From positions 62,001-126,000 of the forward strand of contig JACKNX010000009.1 in NCBI GenBank assembly GCA_024234635.1: a stretch of DNA of 64,000 bases, given 5' to 3'. Both the position numbers and the translations under genes were made by a program. Below are positions 34,345 to 43,711 of the stretch, one piece after another (position 1 is the first letter of the stretch; each line of letters opens with the position of its first letter). This DNA is from Pseudomonadales bacterium. GTDB taxonomy: Bacteria; Pseudomonadota; Gammaproteobacteria; Pseudomonadales; Azotimanducaceae. Below the pieces are notes generated by a model, which was given only the letters and a program-made list of their open reading frames with translations, did no database searches and was not told the DNA's origin.

Positions 34345-35100
34345 TTACTCCTTCTTCTCGCGCATTGACGGCGGCAGATACGAGCGAAGCAGGTCTTCAA
34401 TGATGCGTGGATTCTGTCCGGCCTGGATGGCCAGCAGCGCATCGATGGACATCGATTTGATGCGCGCCTCTTCGTCCTTGCGCAGCGTCAGTTTGTCCGC
34501 CACCGGCAGGGCGAGCATGTTGGCCAGCATCGCACCGTAGAGCGTAGTGAGCAGCGCAACCGCCATGGCGGGGCCGATGGACTTGGGGTCGTTCATGTTG
34601 GCCAGCATGGCCACCAGACCGACCAGCGTCCCGATCATGCCCATCGCCGGCCCAACGTCGCCGAAGGAGCGGAAGATCTTGGCGCCGAGGTCATGGCGTT
34701 CCAGGGTCTGGGTGAGATCCTTCTTGAGCATGCCGCGCACGACGTCCGCGTCATGGCCGTCCACGAGCAGCTGGATGCCCTTGCTGAGGAATTCGGAAGA
34801 CACCTGTTTGCCTTCCAGTGTCAGGAGGCCACCCTTGCGCGCGGCATCCGCCAGTTCCACCACCTCGGCGATCAGGTCCTGCGGAGTGACCATCTTGAAG
34901 CTGAACGCCCGCGCGGCCACCTTCACGGCACCCAGGAACTGCGCCAGGCTGAATTTCATCAGCACGACAAACAGGGAACCAACCAGCACGATCAGAACGG
35001 AGGGTATGTCCACGAACATACCGATACCGCCACTGAGCACCATGGCCGCCAGGATGATACCGAAGGAACCAACCAGACCGATGAGGGTCGCCAGATCCAT
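34345..35100 (-). CDS. pomA: Flagellar motor stator protein, sodium-type
   Basis: 251 residues with four membrane segments. The N-terminus MDLATLIGLVGSF and the segments DIPSVLIVLVGSLFVVLMKF, RSFGDVGPAMGMIGTLVGLV and ALLTTLYGAMLANM follow Vibrio PomA closely, more so than E. coli MotA. The conserved Pro in the GPAMG and the charged cytoplasmic loop are present. It forms the stator channel with PomB and couples sodium flow to rotation. No other flagellar gene lies in the window, which is common for stators. Confidence 0.94.
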   Translation of the reverse strand: MDLATLIGLVGSFGIILAAMVLSGGIGMFVDIPSVLIVLVGSLFVVLMKFSLAQFLGAVKVAARAFSFKMVTPQDLIAEVVELADAARKGGLLTLEGKQVSSEFLSKGIQLLVDGHDADVVRGMLKKDLTQTLERHDLGAKIFRSFGDVGPAMGMIGTLVGLVAMLANMNDPKSIGPAMAVALLTTLYGAMLANMLALPVADKLTLRKDEEARIKSMSIDALLAIQAGQNPRIIEDLLRSYLPPSMREKKE

Positions 35101-35201
35101 GTGCGATCCGAATTACGAATGACTGAACCAAGTCTAGAAAAGAAATGGCGATGCGCCGCGCAGGGGTTGGCAATTCGAACGCACGTCGCTACCGTGCCGG
35201 C

Positions 35202-35444
35202 ATGAGCGAACAAACTCCCGAACTGCCGGACTTCGAGGCCACACTGGCGGAACTGACCGCCCTGGTGGAGCGCATGGAAAAAGGCAATCTCACGCTGGAC
35301 GAATCGCTGAAGGCGTTCGAGCGGGGCATCACCCTTACCCGCACCTGTCAGGATGCCCTGCAGAAAGCCGAACTTCGTGTCAGGAAATTGACGGCATCCG
35401 GTGAACTGACGGATCTCGAGGTCGACGACACGCTCGATGACTGA
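35202..35444 (+). CDS. xseB: Exodeoxyribonuclease VII small subunit
   Basis: 80 residues from the ATG at 35202; the frame upstream is not protein-like. FEATLAELTALVERMEKGNLTLDESLKAFERG, spread over the first 50 residues, is the XseB signature of paired helices. It combines with XseA (not in the window) to degrade single-stranded DNA. It overlaps ispA by 8 bases, the usual xseB-ispA arrangement; the common third gene dxs is not next. Confidence 0.95.
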   Translation: MSEQTPELPDFEATLAELTALVERMEKGNLTLDESLKAFERGITLTRTCQDALQKAELRVRKLTASGELTDLEVDDTLDD

Positions 35445-36318
35445 CCTCGCCGCGCTGAAAGAGAGCATCGAGACTGCGCTCGCTGACAGCATTCCCGCCA
35501 CTTCGCACATCGCTCCGCGCCTCGCGCAGGCCATGCGCTACGCCCTGCTCGGCGGTGGCAAGCGATTGCGCCCGCTGTTCACCTGTGTCGTGGCCGGAAC
35601 CTTCGGCGCGCCGGTCGAACGCGCACTGGCCGCCGCCTGCGCGGTGGAAATGGTGCACGCCTACTCGCTGGTACACGACGATCTGCCCGCCATGGACGAT
35701 GACAACCTGCGCCATGGCAAGCCGACGGTACACGTGGCTTTCGATGAGTGGACGGCCGTGCTGGTGGGCGATGCGCTGCTGACCCTTGCTTTCGAAACCC
35801 TGGCGACAATGCCGGAAACATCAGCGGAACAACGCCTGCAATGCAGTCTGCTGCTGGCCCGCGCCGCCGGCTGGCAGGGCATGGTGGCGGGTCAGGCCCT
35901 GGACATGGGGCTGGCGGCGGCGGACGCCAACGTTCAGGACCTCGCCACCCTGGAAACGCTGCATGCGGCAAAAACCGGCGCACTGATCAGGGCCAGCATC
36001 GAACTCGGTGGTGTGATCGCCGCCGTGGACACCGCTACGCTGACAAGCCTGCGCAGGATCGCGGACCACGTGGGCCTTGCTTTCCAGATCATGGACGACG
36101 TGCTGGACGTCACCGCCAGCACGGAAACGCTGGGCAAACCAGCCGGTTCGGACGTGCGCGGCAACAAACAGACCTTCGTAACGTTTCTGGGCCTCGACGC
36201 CGCGCGACAGCGCGCGGAAGGGCTGATGACGGAGGCACATGCACTGCTCGCGGCACTGCCCGGGGACACCAATGCCCTGCGCGCATTGACGACGCTTGCG
36301 GTGCGCCGGACCTTCTGA
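35437..36318 (+). CDS. ispA: Farnesyl diphosphate synthase
   Basis: 293 residues. The first Asp-rich motif DDLPAMDDD and the second, in FQIMDDVLDVT, together with GGGKRLRP near the N-terminus, mark short-chain trans-prenyl transferases. It condenses IPP with DMAPP/GPP to farnesyl diphosphate in the cytosol for quinone and undecaprenyl synthesis. Its start overlaps xseB. In many gammaproteobacteria dxs follows, but here the next gene is an unrelated protease on the other strand. Confidence 0.95.
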   Translation: MTDLAALKESIETALADSIPATSHIAPRLAQAMRYALLGGGKRLRPLFTCVVAGTFGAPVERALAAACAVEMVHAYSLVHDDLPAMDDDNLRHGKPTVHVAFDEWTAVLVGDALLTLAFETLATMPETSAEQRLQCSLLLARAAGWQGMVAGQALDMGLAAADANVQDLATLETLHAAKTGALIRASIELGGVIAAVDTATLTSLRRIADHVGLAFQIMDDVLDVTASTETLGKPAGSDVRGNKQTFVTFLGLDAARQRAEGLMTEAHALLAALPGDTNALRALTTLAVRRTF

Positions 36319-36387
36319 GCACCGGCGCGCCGGTGGCGCCGTTGCGGGCATGGATGGCGCCGGTCCGCTGCGCCATGCGATGGCGCG

Positions 36388-37044
36388 TCAGTGTGACGAC
36401 AAGGTCAGCACGCCGCCCTTGTTCTGCATGGACACCTGGTTGAGGTAGGACATGCCGAGCAACACGTCCAGGGGATACTGCCCCTCGATGACCGTGGCCG
36501 CGACATTGTGGGCGGTGACGCCGCCGACGCTCACTTCCGACAACGTGATATAGCGCGCCGCTACCTCGCCCTGCGCCGTGACGACCGAGCCCTGCTGGCC
36601 GAGCTGGTAGTTGATGCCCAGCATGTTTGCATCGTGGCTGCTCATGGCCACGACGGAAGCGCCGGTGTCCACCAGAAAGCCCACCAGCTGGCCGTTGATC
36701 TCCCCCCGAACCCGGTACTGCCCGGTATTGTCCGGATTGATACTGATGGACCGCTGCGTGGCGCCCTGAAAGCCGGAGGCCACCCGATCCGACAGCCGCA
36801 ACTCGTAAGTCTTGCCCTGGTATTCCACCCGCGCGCCGGCTGCGGTGGCGGACAGCAATTTCACACCCCGGGGCGAAACCTGGCCCACCCGCACCAACTC
36901 CTGCCCGGCGGAGGTCCGCACCACCGCGCGGTCCTTGAACAGGCCGACCACTTCCACCGGCGGGGTCGCCTGTGCCCCGTGAACCAGGACGCTCAAGCCC
37001 AGCGTCACCGCCATGCGCGTGAATAACCTGTAGGTACGTGTCAT
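36388..37044 (-). CDS. Retropepsin-like (clan AA) aspartic protease, exported
   Basis: 218 residues with an N-terminal signal peptide (about 1-26, cut near AQA). A beta-rich N-terminal half is followed by the single aspartic motif FLVDTGASVVAMS, then the flap and the hydrophobic-hydrophobic-Gly LLGMSYL. One motif per chain means a dimer, as in TIGR02281-type bacterial retropepsins. It is probably periplasmic. The substrate is not known and the gene stands alone. Confidence 0.87.
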   Translation of the reverse strand: MTRTYRLFTRMAVTLGLSVLVHGAQATPPVEVVGLFKDRAVVRTSAGQELVRVGQVSPRGVKLLSATAAGARVEYQGKTYELRLSDRVASGFQGATQRSISINPDNTGQYRVRGEINGQLVGFLVDTGASVVAMSSHDANMLGINYQLGQQGSVVTAQGEVAARYITLSEVSVGGVTAHNVAATVIEGQYPLDVLLGMSYLNQVSMQNKGGVLTLSSH

Positions 37045-37139
37045 CGTCTGAAGTCCCTGCGCGTTGAACGGCCGGCGTCCGCCTCGTCAGCCGGCGCGAC
37101 CGGACCGCACCATCGCGGTCGTTGCTGCCGACCGGGAGT

Positions 37140-37655
37140 CTAGCCGGCAGGCAAGCCGGCGATGTGTCCAATCGCCGGAACTGCGACCTGCAACACAGCC
37201 CAGGCCATCACACCGGCAACCACGTCATCCAGCATCACGCCAAGCGCCCCTGGAACACGGCGATCCACCCAGCCGACCGGCCACGGTTTGGCAATATCGA
37301 ACAGCCGGAACAGCATGAAGCCGGCCAGCGCGATCCACCACACCTGCGAGGCGCCCAGCAACGTCAGCCATTGTCCCGCCACTTCGTCCGCTACGATCCA
37401 GGACGCATCTTTCACCCCGCACGCTGTCATGACAGGACGCAGCACCACCGTACTGACAACGAAGTACGCGGCGATCACCGCCAACTGCACGCCTGCCGGC
37501 GATTCCGCGAGCAGAAACCACCAGACCCCTAGCGCCGCCAGCGAACCCCAGGTACCAGGCGCCGGACGCAAGTAACCTGCGCCGAGCCCCGCCACCCAGA
37601 GCCGCGCGGGATGCCAGCGGGACAGTCCCTCAGCCAAAGTGGTCGAACCCGGCAC
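37140..37655 (-). CDS. pgpA: Phosphatidylglycerophosphatase A
   Basis: About 171 residues. No ATG fits; a GTG at 37655 (26 bases inside thiL) or a TTG at 37637 are the candidate starts. GYLRPAPGTWGSLAAL, ASWIVADEVAGQW, FRLFDIAKPWPVGW and GVMLDDVVAGVMA match E. coli PgpA motif by motif, with several membrane spans. It dephosphorylates PGP to phosphatidylglycerol at the inner membrane. It overlaps thiL, a typical nusB-thiL-pgpA arrangement. Confidence 0.9.
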   Translation of the reverse strand: MPGSTTLAEGLSRWHPARLWVAGLGAGYLRPAPGTWGSLAALGVWWFLLAESPAGVQLAVIAAYFVVSTVVLRPVMTACGVKDASWIVADEVAGQWLTLLGASQVWWIALAGFMLFRLFDIAKPWPVGWVDRRVPGALGVMLDDVVAGVMAWAVLQVAVPAIGHIAGLPAG

Positions 37656-38502
37656 GGGTTGGCGGCTGGCCGTCGAGTCGCACACCCGGCTCAGCCACGA
37701 TGCGGCCGATGCACCAGGCCGGAAACGGCGGCGGTGTCGCGGCGGTGAAACAGAGCTCGTAGTCGTCACCGCCGTACCAGGCATCATCCGGCGTTGCGCC
37801 CGGAAACACCGGCAATCGCGCGCTGTCCAGTTCCGCACCGCAGCCGCTCGCGCGCACGAGATGGCCGAGGTCCTGCAGCAACCCGTCGGAAATGTCGATG
37901 GCGGCATTGGCCATCTGCCGAAGGACTGGCGCCAGCTCCACCCGTGCACGCGGTCGCCAGAAACGGTCGCTCAGGGCGGACGATGCAAAGCCCGTTCGCA
38001 GCGCTGCCGCAGCCCCGCCTAAGTGACCACTCACATACACGTAGTCACCTGTTCTTGCGCCATTTCGCAGGACGGCCGTGCCAGCCGGAACACTCCCGTG
38101 AACGCTCACCGTCACCGCCAGCGGGCCACGGGTGAGGTTGCCGCCGGCAATCTTCGCGCCAGTGGCCTCACAGGCTTCACGCGCGCCATCGGCAAAATCC
38201 AGCGCCCAGCTCTCGGCGCTGGCCGGCAGATTCAGCGCCAGCAGGACAAACAGCGGCTCCGCGCCCATGGCCGCAAGGTCCGACAACGAAACCATGAGCG
38301 CCCGATAGCCAACCATTGCACCGGGTGAGTCATTCGGAAAGTGAGTGCCAACTAACAACGAGTCGATGGAAGACACGAGCTGGTGTCCGGGAGGCAGGGC
38401 CGTCACGGCCCCATCATCGCCGATGCCGGTCAGGAGACAGCCCGCGCTGGTGGTGGCACCGAAGCGGCGCGTGAGTTCGGCGATGAGTTCGAACTCGCGC
38501 AC
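37630..38502 (-). CDS. thiL: Thiamine-monophosphate kinase
   Basis: 290 residues. LLTGIGDDGAVTALPPG, IDSLLVGTHFP (ATP/Mg site), AKIAGGNLTRGPL and AIDISDGLLQDLGHL are characteristic of ThiL, an AIR synthase-fold enzyme. It phosphorylates TMP to thiamine pyrophosphate. It lies 3 bases after nusB and overlaps pgpA. Confidence 0.95.
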   Translation of the reverse strand: MREFELIAELTRRFGATTSAGCLLTGIGDDGAVTALPPGHQLVSSIDSLLVGTHFPNDSPGAMVGYRALMVSLSDLAAMGAEPLFVLLALNLPASAESWALDFADGAREACEATGAKIAGGNLTRGPLAVTVSVHGSVPAGTAVLRNGARTGDYVYVSGHLGGAAAALRTGFASSALSDRFWRPRARVELAPVLRQMANAAIDISDGLLQDLGHLVRASGCGAELDSARLPVFPGATPDDAWYGGDDYELCFTAATPPPFPAWCIGRIVAEPGVRLDGQPPTRAGFDHFG

Positions 38503-38505
38503 CGT

Positions 38506-38946
38506 TCAGCGCCGGGCAGCGGTTTCCAGCGTACGCAGCCGCCGGGACAGCTTGTCGAGCACGCCATTGACGTACTTGAACGATTCCTCGGCACCGAACA
38601 CCTTCGCCAGTTCCACGTACTCGTCGATGACGACCCGGTAGGGCACGTCGGGACGATGCAGCAGTTCGTCCGTACCCAGCCGCAGGATGCCGAGCTCCAC
38701 CGGATCCAGATCGTCCAGCTCCCGGTCGAGCAGCTCCTTGAACTGCTCATCCAGCAGGTCACTGCGACCGATCACGCGCCGCAGGGCATCGCCGAAGAAC
38801 ACCACGTCCGCATTCTTCAGTGAGCCATCCTCGAGAAATTCCTTCTGGATATCGGAGGCGTTGGCACCATTGAGTTGCCAGCGGTAGACCGCCTGGACGA
38901 GGGCGCGCCGGGCCTGCTTGCGGGCCCAGATGGAGGTTTTGCTCAC
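38506..38946 (-). CDS. nusB: Transcription antitermination factor NusB
   Basis: 146 residues. ARKQARRALVQAVYRWQLNG at the N-terminus and DVPYRVVIDEYVELAKVFG in the second half are the family hallmarks. It binds boxA RNA with NusE (S10) in rRNA antitermination. In gammaproteobacteria ribH usually lies directly upstream; here ribD does, 6 bases away. Confidence 0.95.
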   Translation of the reverse strand: MSKTSIWARKQARRALVQAVYRWQLNGANASDIQKEFLEDGSLKNADVVFFGDALRRVIGRSDLLDEQFKELLDRELDDLDPVELGILRLGTDELLHRPDVPYRVVIDEYVELAKVFGAEESFKYVNGVLDKLSRRLRTLETAARR

Positions 38947-38952
38947 TTCGAT

Positions 38953-40038
38953 CTACCGGTTGGGGCGGAGGGTGATCTTCAGATCGTCACCCACCTGTTC
39001 GTGGCCCGCGATTCTAGCGCCGATCGTCGCCGACAAGGACGCGAAGTTGATGGCGGCCAGTGGCCGGGCGTCAGCGCCCAGGAAACGGGGCGCCTGGTAC
39101 AGCACGATCTCATCCCACAACGGCGTCTCCAGGAAGGCGCCAACCAGCGTGGCGCCCGCTTCCACCAGCACCTCGTTGACCTCGCGGGCCGCCAGATGGC
39201 GCAGCAACTGCTCGAGATCGATGCGCTCACCGTCGCTCCGCCACGTGGCCACGCCCTCCGGCGTTTCCCCCGTTGCGTTGCTGCCATGGGCCAGCAGCAC
39301 ACCGCCCGACGACGCCAGAATCTTCGCCGTCGGGGGCGTTCGCCCGTGCGTATCAGCCACCACGATGAGCGGTTGCCGCAGGCGGCCATCCACCGCAAAC
39401 CGGGCGTCACGCACCGTCAGTGCCGGGTCGTCCGCCAGCACCGTGCCGACGCCGGTGAGAATGGCGCAACTGCGCGCCCGGAGCGCCTGCACGTCCGCCC
39501 GCGCGGCCGGGCCGGTGATCCACTGGCTTTCACCCGAGGCCATGGCGGTGCGACCGTCGAGCGATGCGGCAATCTTGATCCGCACATGGGGCAGTCCGGT
39601 TGCATGCCGCTTCTTTGCCCCGGGGTTCAGGGCCTGCGCCGAGGCGAGTTCGACAATGTCCACGACAATGCCGGCGTCGCGCAGCATGGCAACGCCACTG
39701 CCGCGTACCTTGGGATGCGGGTCGAGTTCGGCAATGACAACCCGCGCCACACCCGCCGCAATGAGCGATCTGGCACAGGCCGGAGTGCGGCCTTCCCAGG
39801 AGCACGGCTCCAGGCTCACGTAGGCCGTCGAACCGCGAACATCGCCGCCCGCGGCGGCCATGGCGTTCACCTCGGCATGGCCCTGTCCCGCCCACTGGTG
39901 CCAGCCTTCGCCGATGACGCGTCCATCACGCACGAATACACAGCCGACATGGGGGTTGGGGGAAGTGGTATTGACGCCGTTCAGGGCCAGCGTGACAGCC
40001 CGTTCCAGCCAGCTGATGTCCCGTTCGCGCGCGCTCAT
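38953..40038 (-). CDS. ribD: Bifunctional riboflavin biosynthesis deaminase/reductase
   Basis: 361 residues. The N-terminal deaminase has HAEVNA and the cysteine pair in EPCSWEGRTPAC; the usual His after PCS is Trp, a mild deviation. The C-terminal reductase begins at about residue 150 (RIKIAASLDGRTAMASGESQWI). It deaminates and reduces the pyrimidine intermediate of riboflavin synthesis. It overlaps nrdR (ATGA). The usual ribE, ribBA and ribH genes between ribD and nusB are missing here. Confidence 0.94.
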   Translation of the reverse strand: MSARERDISWLERAVTLALNGVNTTSPNPHVGCVFVRDGRVIGEGWHQWAGQGHAEVNAMAAAGGDVRGSTAYVSLEPCSWEGRTPACARSLIAAGVARVVIAELDPHPKVRGSGVAMLRDAGIVVDIVELASAQALNPGAKKRHATGLPHVRIKIAASLDGRTAMASGESQWITGPAARADVQALRARSCAILTGVGTVLADDPALTVRDARFAVDGRLRQPLIVVADTHGRTPPTAKILASSGGVLLAHGSNATGETPEGVATWRSDGERIDLEQLLRHLAAREVNEVLVEAGATLVGAFLETPLWDEIVLYQAPRFLGADARPLAAINFASLSATIGARIAGHEQVGDDLKITLRPNR

Positions 40039-40502
40039 TGGCCCGTGGGCGCATCCGTGGTGAGTCGGCGGATCTCCTCCTGGAATTCGCTGATGTCCTG
40101 GAAATCGCGATACACGGACGCAAAGCGCACGTAGGCAACGGCATCCACGGATTTCAGTTCCGCCATCACTTCCTCGCCCACCTGCTTGGCGGGCACTTCG
40201 CGTTCGCCGGTAGTGCGAAGGCGATGCTTGATGTGGGCAATCGCGCTCTCCACCTGCTCCGCTCCGACGGGCCGTTTTTCCAGCGCCCTGAGCAACCCGC
40301 GACGCAGCTTCTCTTCGTTGAAGGGCTCACGCGTGCCGTCGCGTTTGACGACGTAGGGCATCACCAGCTCCGCGGTTTCGAACGTGGTGAAGCGTTCGCC
40401 GCAGGTAATGCACTCGCGGCGCCGACGCACGGAGTCGCCTTCGGCCACCAGACGGGAGTCGATGACCTTGGTGTCGTCGGCACCACAGAAGGGGCAGTGC
40501 AC
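40035..40502 (-). CDS. nrdR: Transcriptional repressor NrdR
   Basis: 155 residues from a GTG at 40502, one base after the glyA stop; this start gives the invariant N-terminus (M)HCPFCGADDTKVIDSR. The zinc ribbon closes with ECITCGERF, followed by an ATP-cone domain (VVKRDGTREPFNEEKLRRGL). It represses ribonucleotide reductase genes in response to (d)ATP. The arrangement glyA-nrdR-ribD is conserved in many proteobacteria. Confidence 0.95.
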   Translation of the reverse strand: MHCPFCGADDTKVIDSRLVAEGDSVRRRRECITCGERFTTFETAELVMPYVVKRDGTREPFNEEKLRRGLLRALEKRPVGAEQVESAIAHIKHRLRTTGEREVPAKQVGEEVMAELKSVDAVAYVRFASVYRDFQDISEFQEEIRRLTTDAPTGQ

Positions 40503-40503
40503 G

Positions 40504-41772
40504 TCAGCTCGCCGCGCGTGCCCCGTACACGGGGAAACGGCCACACAGTTCCAGCACCCGCTGCCGCACGGTGCCGATCATGTTGTCGTTCTTGATATCG
40601 TCCAGGATGTCACACATCCAGCCGGTGAGCGTGCGGCATTCCTCAACACCAAAGCCACGGGTGGTCGCGGCGGGTGAACCGATGCGCAGACCACTGGTCA
40701 CAAACGGCGAACGCGGATCGTTGGGTACCGCGTTCTTGTTAACGGTGATATTGGCGCGTCCCAGGGCGGCATCCGCCTCCTTGCCGGTGATGTTCTTGTC
40801 GATCAGATCCAGCAGGAACAGGTGATTATCGGTGCCGCCGGAGACCACCTTGTAGCCCCGCGCCTGGAAAGTGTCGGCCATGGACCTGGCATTGGCCACC
40901 ACGTTCTGCTGATAGCGCCTGAACTCGGGCTCCAGCGCTTCCTTGAAGCACACCGCCTTGGCGGCGATGACATGCATGAGCGGACCGCCCTGCGAGCCGG
41001 GAAACAGCGCAGAATTCAGCTTTTTCTCGAGTTCCGCGTTCTCCCGCGCCAGGATGAGACCGCCGCGCGGACCACGCAGTGTCTTGTGCGTGGTGGACGT
41101 GGTGACGTCGGCGATATCCACCGGATTGGGATACAGACCCACTGCAACAAGCCCGGCCACGTGCGCCATGTCGACGAACAGGTAGGCGCCGACTTCGTCG
41201 GCAATTTCCCGGAAGATGTTCCAGTCCATCTTGCGCGAGTACGCGGAGAAACCGGCAACGATCATCTTCGGCTTGTGTTCGCGCGCGAGGTCACGCACCG
41301 CATCGTAGTCGACCAGACCGGTGGCATTGTCGAGCCCGTACTGAACGGCCCTGTACATTTTTCCGGAGAAGTTCACACCGGCACCGTGAGTGAGGTGGCC
41401 ACCATCGGCCAGGCTCATGCCCAGCACGGTGTCCAGGGGATTCAGCAGTGCCTGGTACACGGCGGCGTTCGCCTGCGAACCGGAGTGCGGCTGCACGTTG
41501 GCGTAGTGCGCACCGAACAGCTGCTTCGCGCGCTCGATGGCCAGCACCTCGACGTCGTCCACGTATTCGCAGCCGCCGTAATAGCGCTTGCCGGGATAGC
41601 CTTCCGCGTACTTGTTCGTGAGCACGCTGCCCTGGGCTTCCAGCACCCGTGGCGAGGTGTAGTTTTCGGACGCGATCAGCTCGATGTGATCTTCCTGCCG
41701 CCGCTCCTCGCCGCGGATGGCGGCCAGCAGCTCATCGTCAAACCCGGCAATGGTCTCGTTGCCCTTGAACAT
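40504..41772 (-). CDS. glyA: Serine hydroxymethyltransferase
   Basis: 422 residues, full length. IELIASENYTSPRVLEAQGS, the PLP-lysine region TSTTHKTLRGPRGGLI and the C-terminal GLRIGSPAATTRGFG are clear. It converts serine and tetrahydrofolate to glycine and 5,10-methylene-THF in the cytosol. It is the first gene of a glyA-nrdR-ribD-nusB-thiL-pgpA run on the minus strand, with gaps of a few bases or overlaps throughout. Confidence 0.97.
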   Translation of the reverse strand: MFKGNETIAGFDDELLAAIRGEERRQEDHIELIASENYTSPRVLEAQGSVLTNKYAEGYPGKRYYGGCEYVDDVEVLAIERAKQLFGAHYANVQPHSGSQANAAVYQALLNPLDTVLGMSLADGGHLTHGAGVNFSGKMYRAVQYGLDNATGLVDYDAVRDLAREHKPKMIVAGFSAYSRKMDWNIFREIADEVGAYLFVDMAHVAGLVAVGLYPNPVDIADVTTSTTHKTLRGPRGGLILARENAELEKKLNSALFPGSQGGPLMHVIAAKAVCFKEALEPEFRRYQQNVVANARSMADTFQARGYKVVSGGTDNHLFLLDLIDKNITGKEADAALGRANITVNKNAVPNDPRSPFVTSGLRIGSPAATTRGFGVEECRTLTGWMCDILDDIKNDNMIGTVRQRVLELCGRFPVYGARAAS

Positions 41773-41942
41773 GCATATCCTCGAAAAACTGAATGACGCG
41801 GATGGGGTGTCAATCCCGTGAATGCGCGCTATTGTAGCGGACCGGTTCCGGTCCCGCCTGCAGGCGCATTCAGCTTGCCGATGAATCGCATTCGACTTCC
41901 GGCCGGATTCACCATCGTTCCGATCACAACACGAGGCAACCC

Positions 41943-43613
41943 GTGGCGCAGTACGTTTTTACCATGCAGCACGTCAGCAAGACCGTGCCGCCCAAACGCA
42001 CCATCCTGGAAAACATCAATCTGTCGTTCTTCCCCGGCGCCAAGATCGGCGTGCTGGGCCTGAACGGTTCGGGCAAGTCGTCGCTGCTGCGCATCATGGC
42101 GGGCGAGGACAGGGAGTTCGACGGCGAGGCACGGCCGCAGAAGGACATCGTGGTGGGCTACCTGCCCCAGGAACCGGCGCTGGACGAGACGAAGGATGTG
42201 CGGGGCAACGTCGAGGCCGGCATGCAGCACGTGGTGGACCTGGTCAACGAATACAACGCCATTTCCGACAAGTTCGCCGAGCCCATGGAAGACGATGAGA
42301 TGAACACCCTCATCGAACGCCAGGGCGAGCTCAGCGAACAGATCGACGCCTGCAACGGCTGGGACCTGGACCGCACGCTGGAAATTGCCGCCGACGCCCT
42401 GCGCCTGCCGCCGTGGGAGGCAGATGTGAGCAAGCTGTCCGGCGGCGAACGCCGCCGCGTGGCCCTGTGCAAGCTGCTGCTGTCCAACCCCGACATGCTG
42501 CTGCTGGACGAACCCACCAACCACCTGGACGCCGACAGCGTCGCCTGGCTGGAGCGATTCCTGGGCGAATACCCCGGCACGGTCGTGGCAGTGACCCACG
42601 ACCGCTATTTCCTGGACAACGTCGCCGGGTGGATCCTGGAACTGGACCGGGGCCGCGGTATCCCCTTCGAAGGCAACTACAGCCACTGGCTGGAAACCAA
42701 GGAAAAACGGCTGGAACAGGAAGCCGCGCAGGAAAAAGCCCGGCAACGTTCGATCAAGAGCGAACTGGAATGGGTGCGCAGCAATCCGAAGGCCCGGCAG
42801 GCCAAGAGCAAGGCGCGTCTTGCCCGCTTCGACGAGCTGATGTCGAAGGAAGTGCAGGACCGCAACGAAACCTCGGAACTGTTCATTCCGCCGGGTGAAC
42901 GTCTCGGCGAGAAAGTCATCGACGTGGAACACCTGACCAAGGGTTTCGGCGACCGCCTGCTGATCGACGACCTGACGTGCAGTATTCCGCGCGGCGCCAT
43001 CGTCGGCATCATCGGCGGCAACGGCGCCGGCAAGTCCACCTTCTTCCGCATGCTCACCGGCCAGGACACCCCCGATTCCGGCACCGTGACGCTGGGCGAC
43101 ACCGTGGATCTGGCCTACGTGGACCAGAGCCGGGACAGCCTGAACGATGGGAAAACCGTGTGGGAGGAAATCTCCGACGGCCAGGACGTGCTGCGCATCG
43201 GCACCTACGACATCCAGACCCGCTCTTATTGCGGCCGCTTCAACTTCAAGGGCTCGGACCAGCAGAAGTTCGTGGGCCAGCTCTCGGGCGGTGAACGCAA
43301 CCGCGTCCACCTGGCCAAACTGCTGCGGCGAGGCGCCAACGTCCTGCTGCTGGACGAACCCACCAACGACCTCGACGTGGAAACCCTGCGCGCGCTGGAG
43401 GAAGCCCTGCTCAACTTCCCCGGCACGGTGCTGATCATCTCCCACGATCGCTGGTTCCTGGACCGGGTGGCGACCCATATCCTCGCCTTCGAGGGTGACA
43501 GCCACGTGGAGTGGTTTGCCGGCAACTATTCGGAGTACGAGACGGACCGCAAGAAGCGCCTGGGCGATGCGGAACCGACGCGAGTGCACTACAAGCCGAT
43601 ACGGCGGGGCTGA
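41943..43613 (+). CDS. ettA: Energy-dependent translational throttle ABC-F protein
   Basis: 556 residues from a GTG at 41943. Two ABC domains: Walker A GLNGSGKSSLL and GGNGAGKSTFF, signatures LSGGERRRVALCK and LSGGERNRVHLAK, and Walker B LLLDEPTNHLD and LLLDEPTNDLD. The linker between them carries the P-site tRNA-interaction motif (about 245-310), which is Arg/Lys-rich. No membrane segments. EttA binds the ribosomal E site and gates the first elongation steps by ATP/ADP ratio. Divergent from glyA. Confidence 0.96.
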   Translation: MAQYVFTMQHVSKTVPPKRTILENINLSFFPGAKIGVLGLNGSGKSSLLRIMAGEDREFDGEARPQKDIVVGYLPQEPALDETKDVRGNVEAGMQHVVDLVNEYNAISDKFAEPMEDDEMNTLIERQGELSEQIDACNGWDLDRTLEIAADALRLPPWEADVSKLSGGERRRVALCKLLLSNPDMLLLDEPTNHLDADSVAWLERFLGEYPGTVVAVTHDRYFLDNVAGWILELDRGRGIPFEGNYSHWLETKEKRLEQEAAQEKARQRSIKSELEWVRSNPKARQAKSKARLARFDELMSKEVQDRNETSELFIPPGERLGEKVIDVEHLTKGFGDRLLIDDLTCSIPRGAIVGIIGGNGAGKSTFFRMLTGQDTPDSGTVTLGDTVDLAYVDQSRDSLNDGKTVWEEISDGQDVLRIGTYDIQTRSYCGRFNFKGSDQQKFVGQLSGGERNRVHLAKLLRRGANVLLLDEPTNDLDVETLRALEEALLNFPGTVLIISHDRWFLDRVATHILAFEGDSHVEWFAGNYSEYETDRKKRLGDAEPTRVHYKPIRRG

Positions 43614-43711
43614 TGACACGGCAAGGTGGCAAGGTAGCCTGTGCCTGATACTGCAGAGGTGAAGCGGCACGCCCCTCCGGCCCCTGCCGCACAGCGTCCG
43701 GAACGACAACC

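Noticed and set aside
33358..35100. Proton-type MotAB
   Set aside because: PomA-like N-terminus and segments fit the sodium-type stators better than E. coli MotA.
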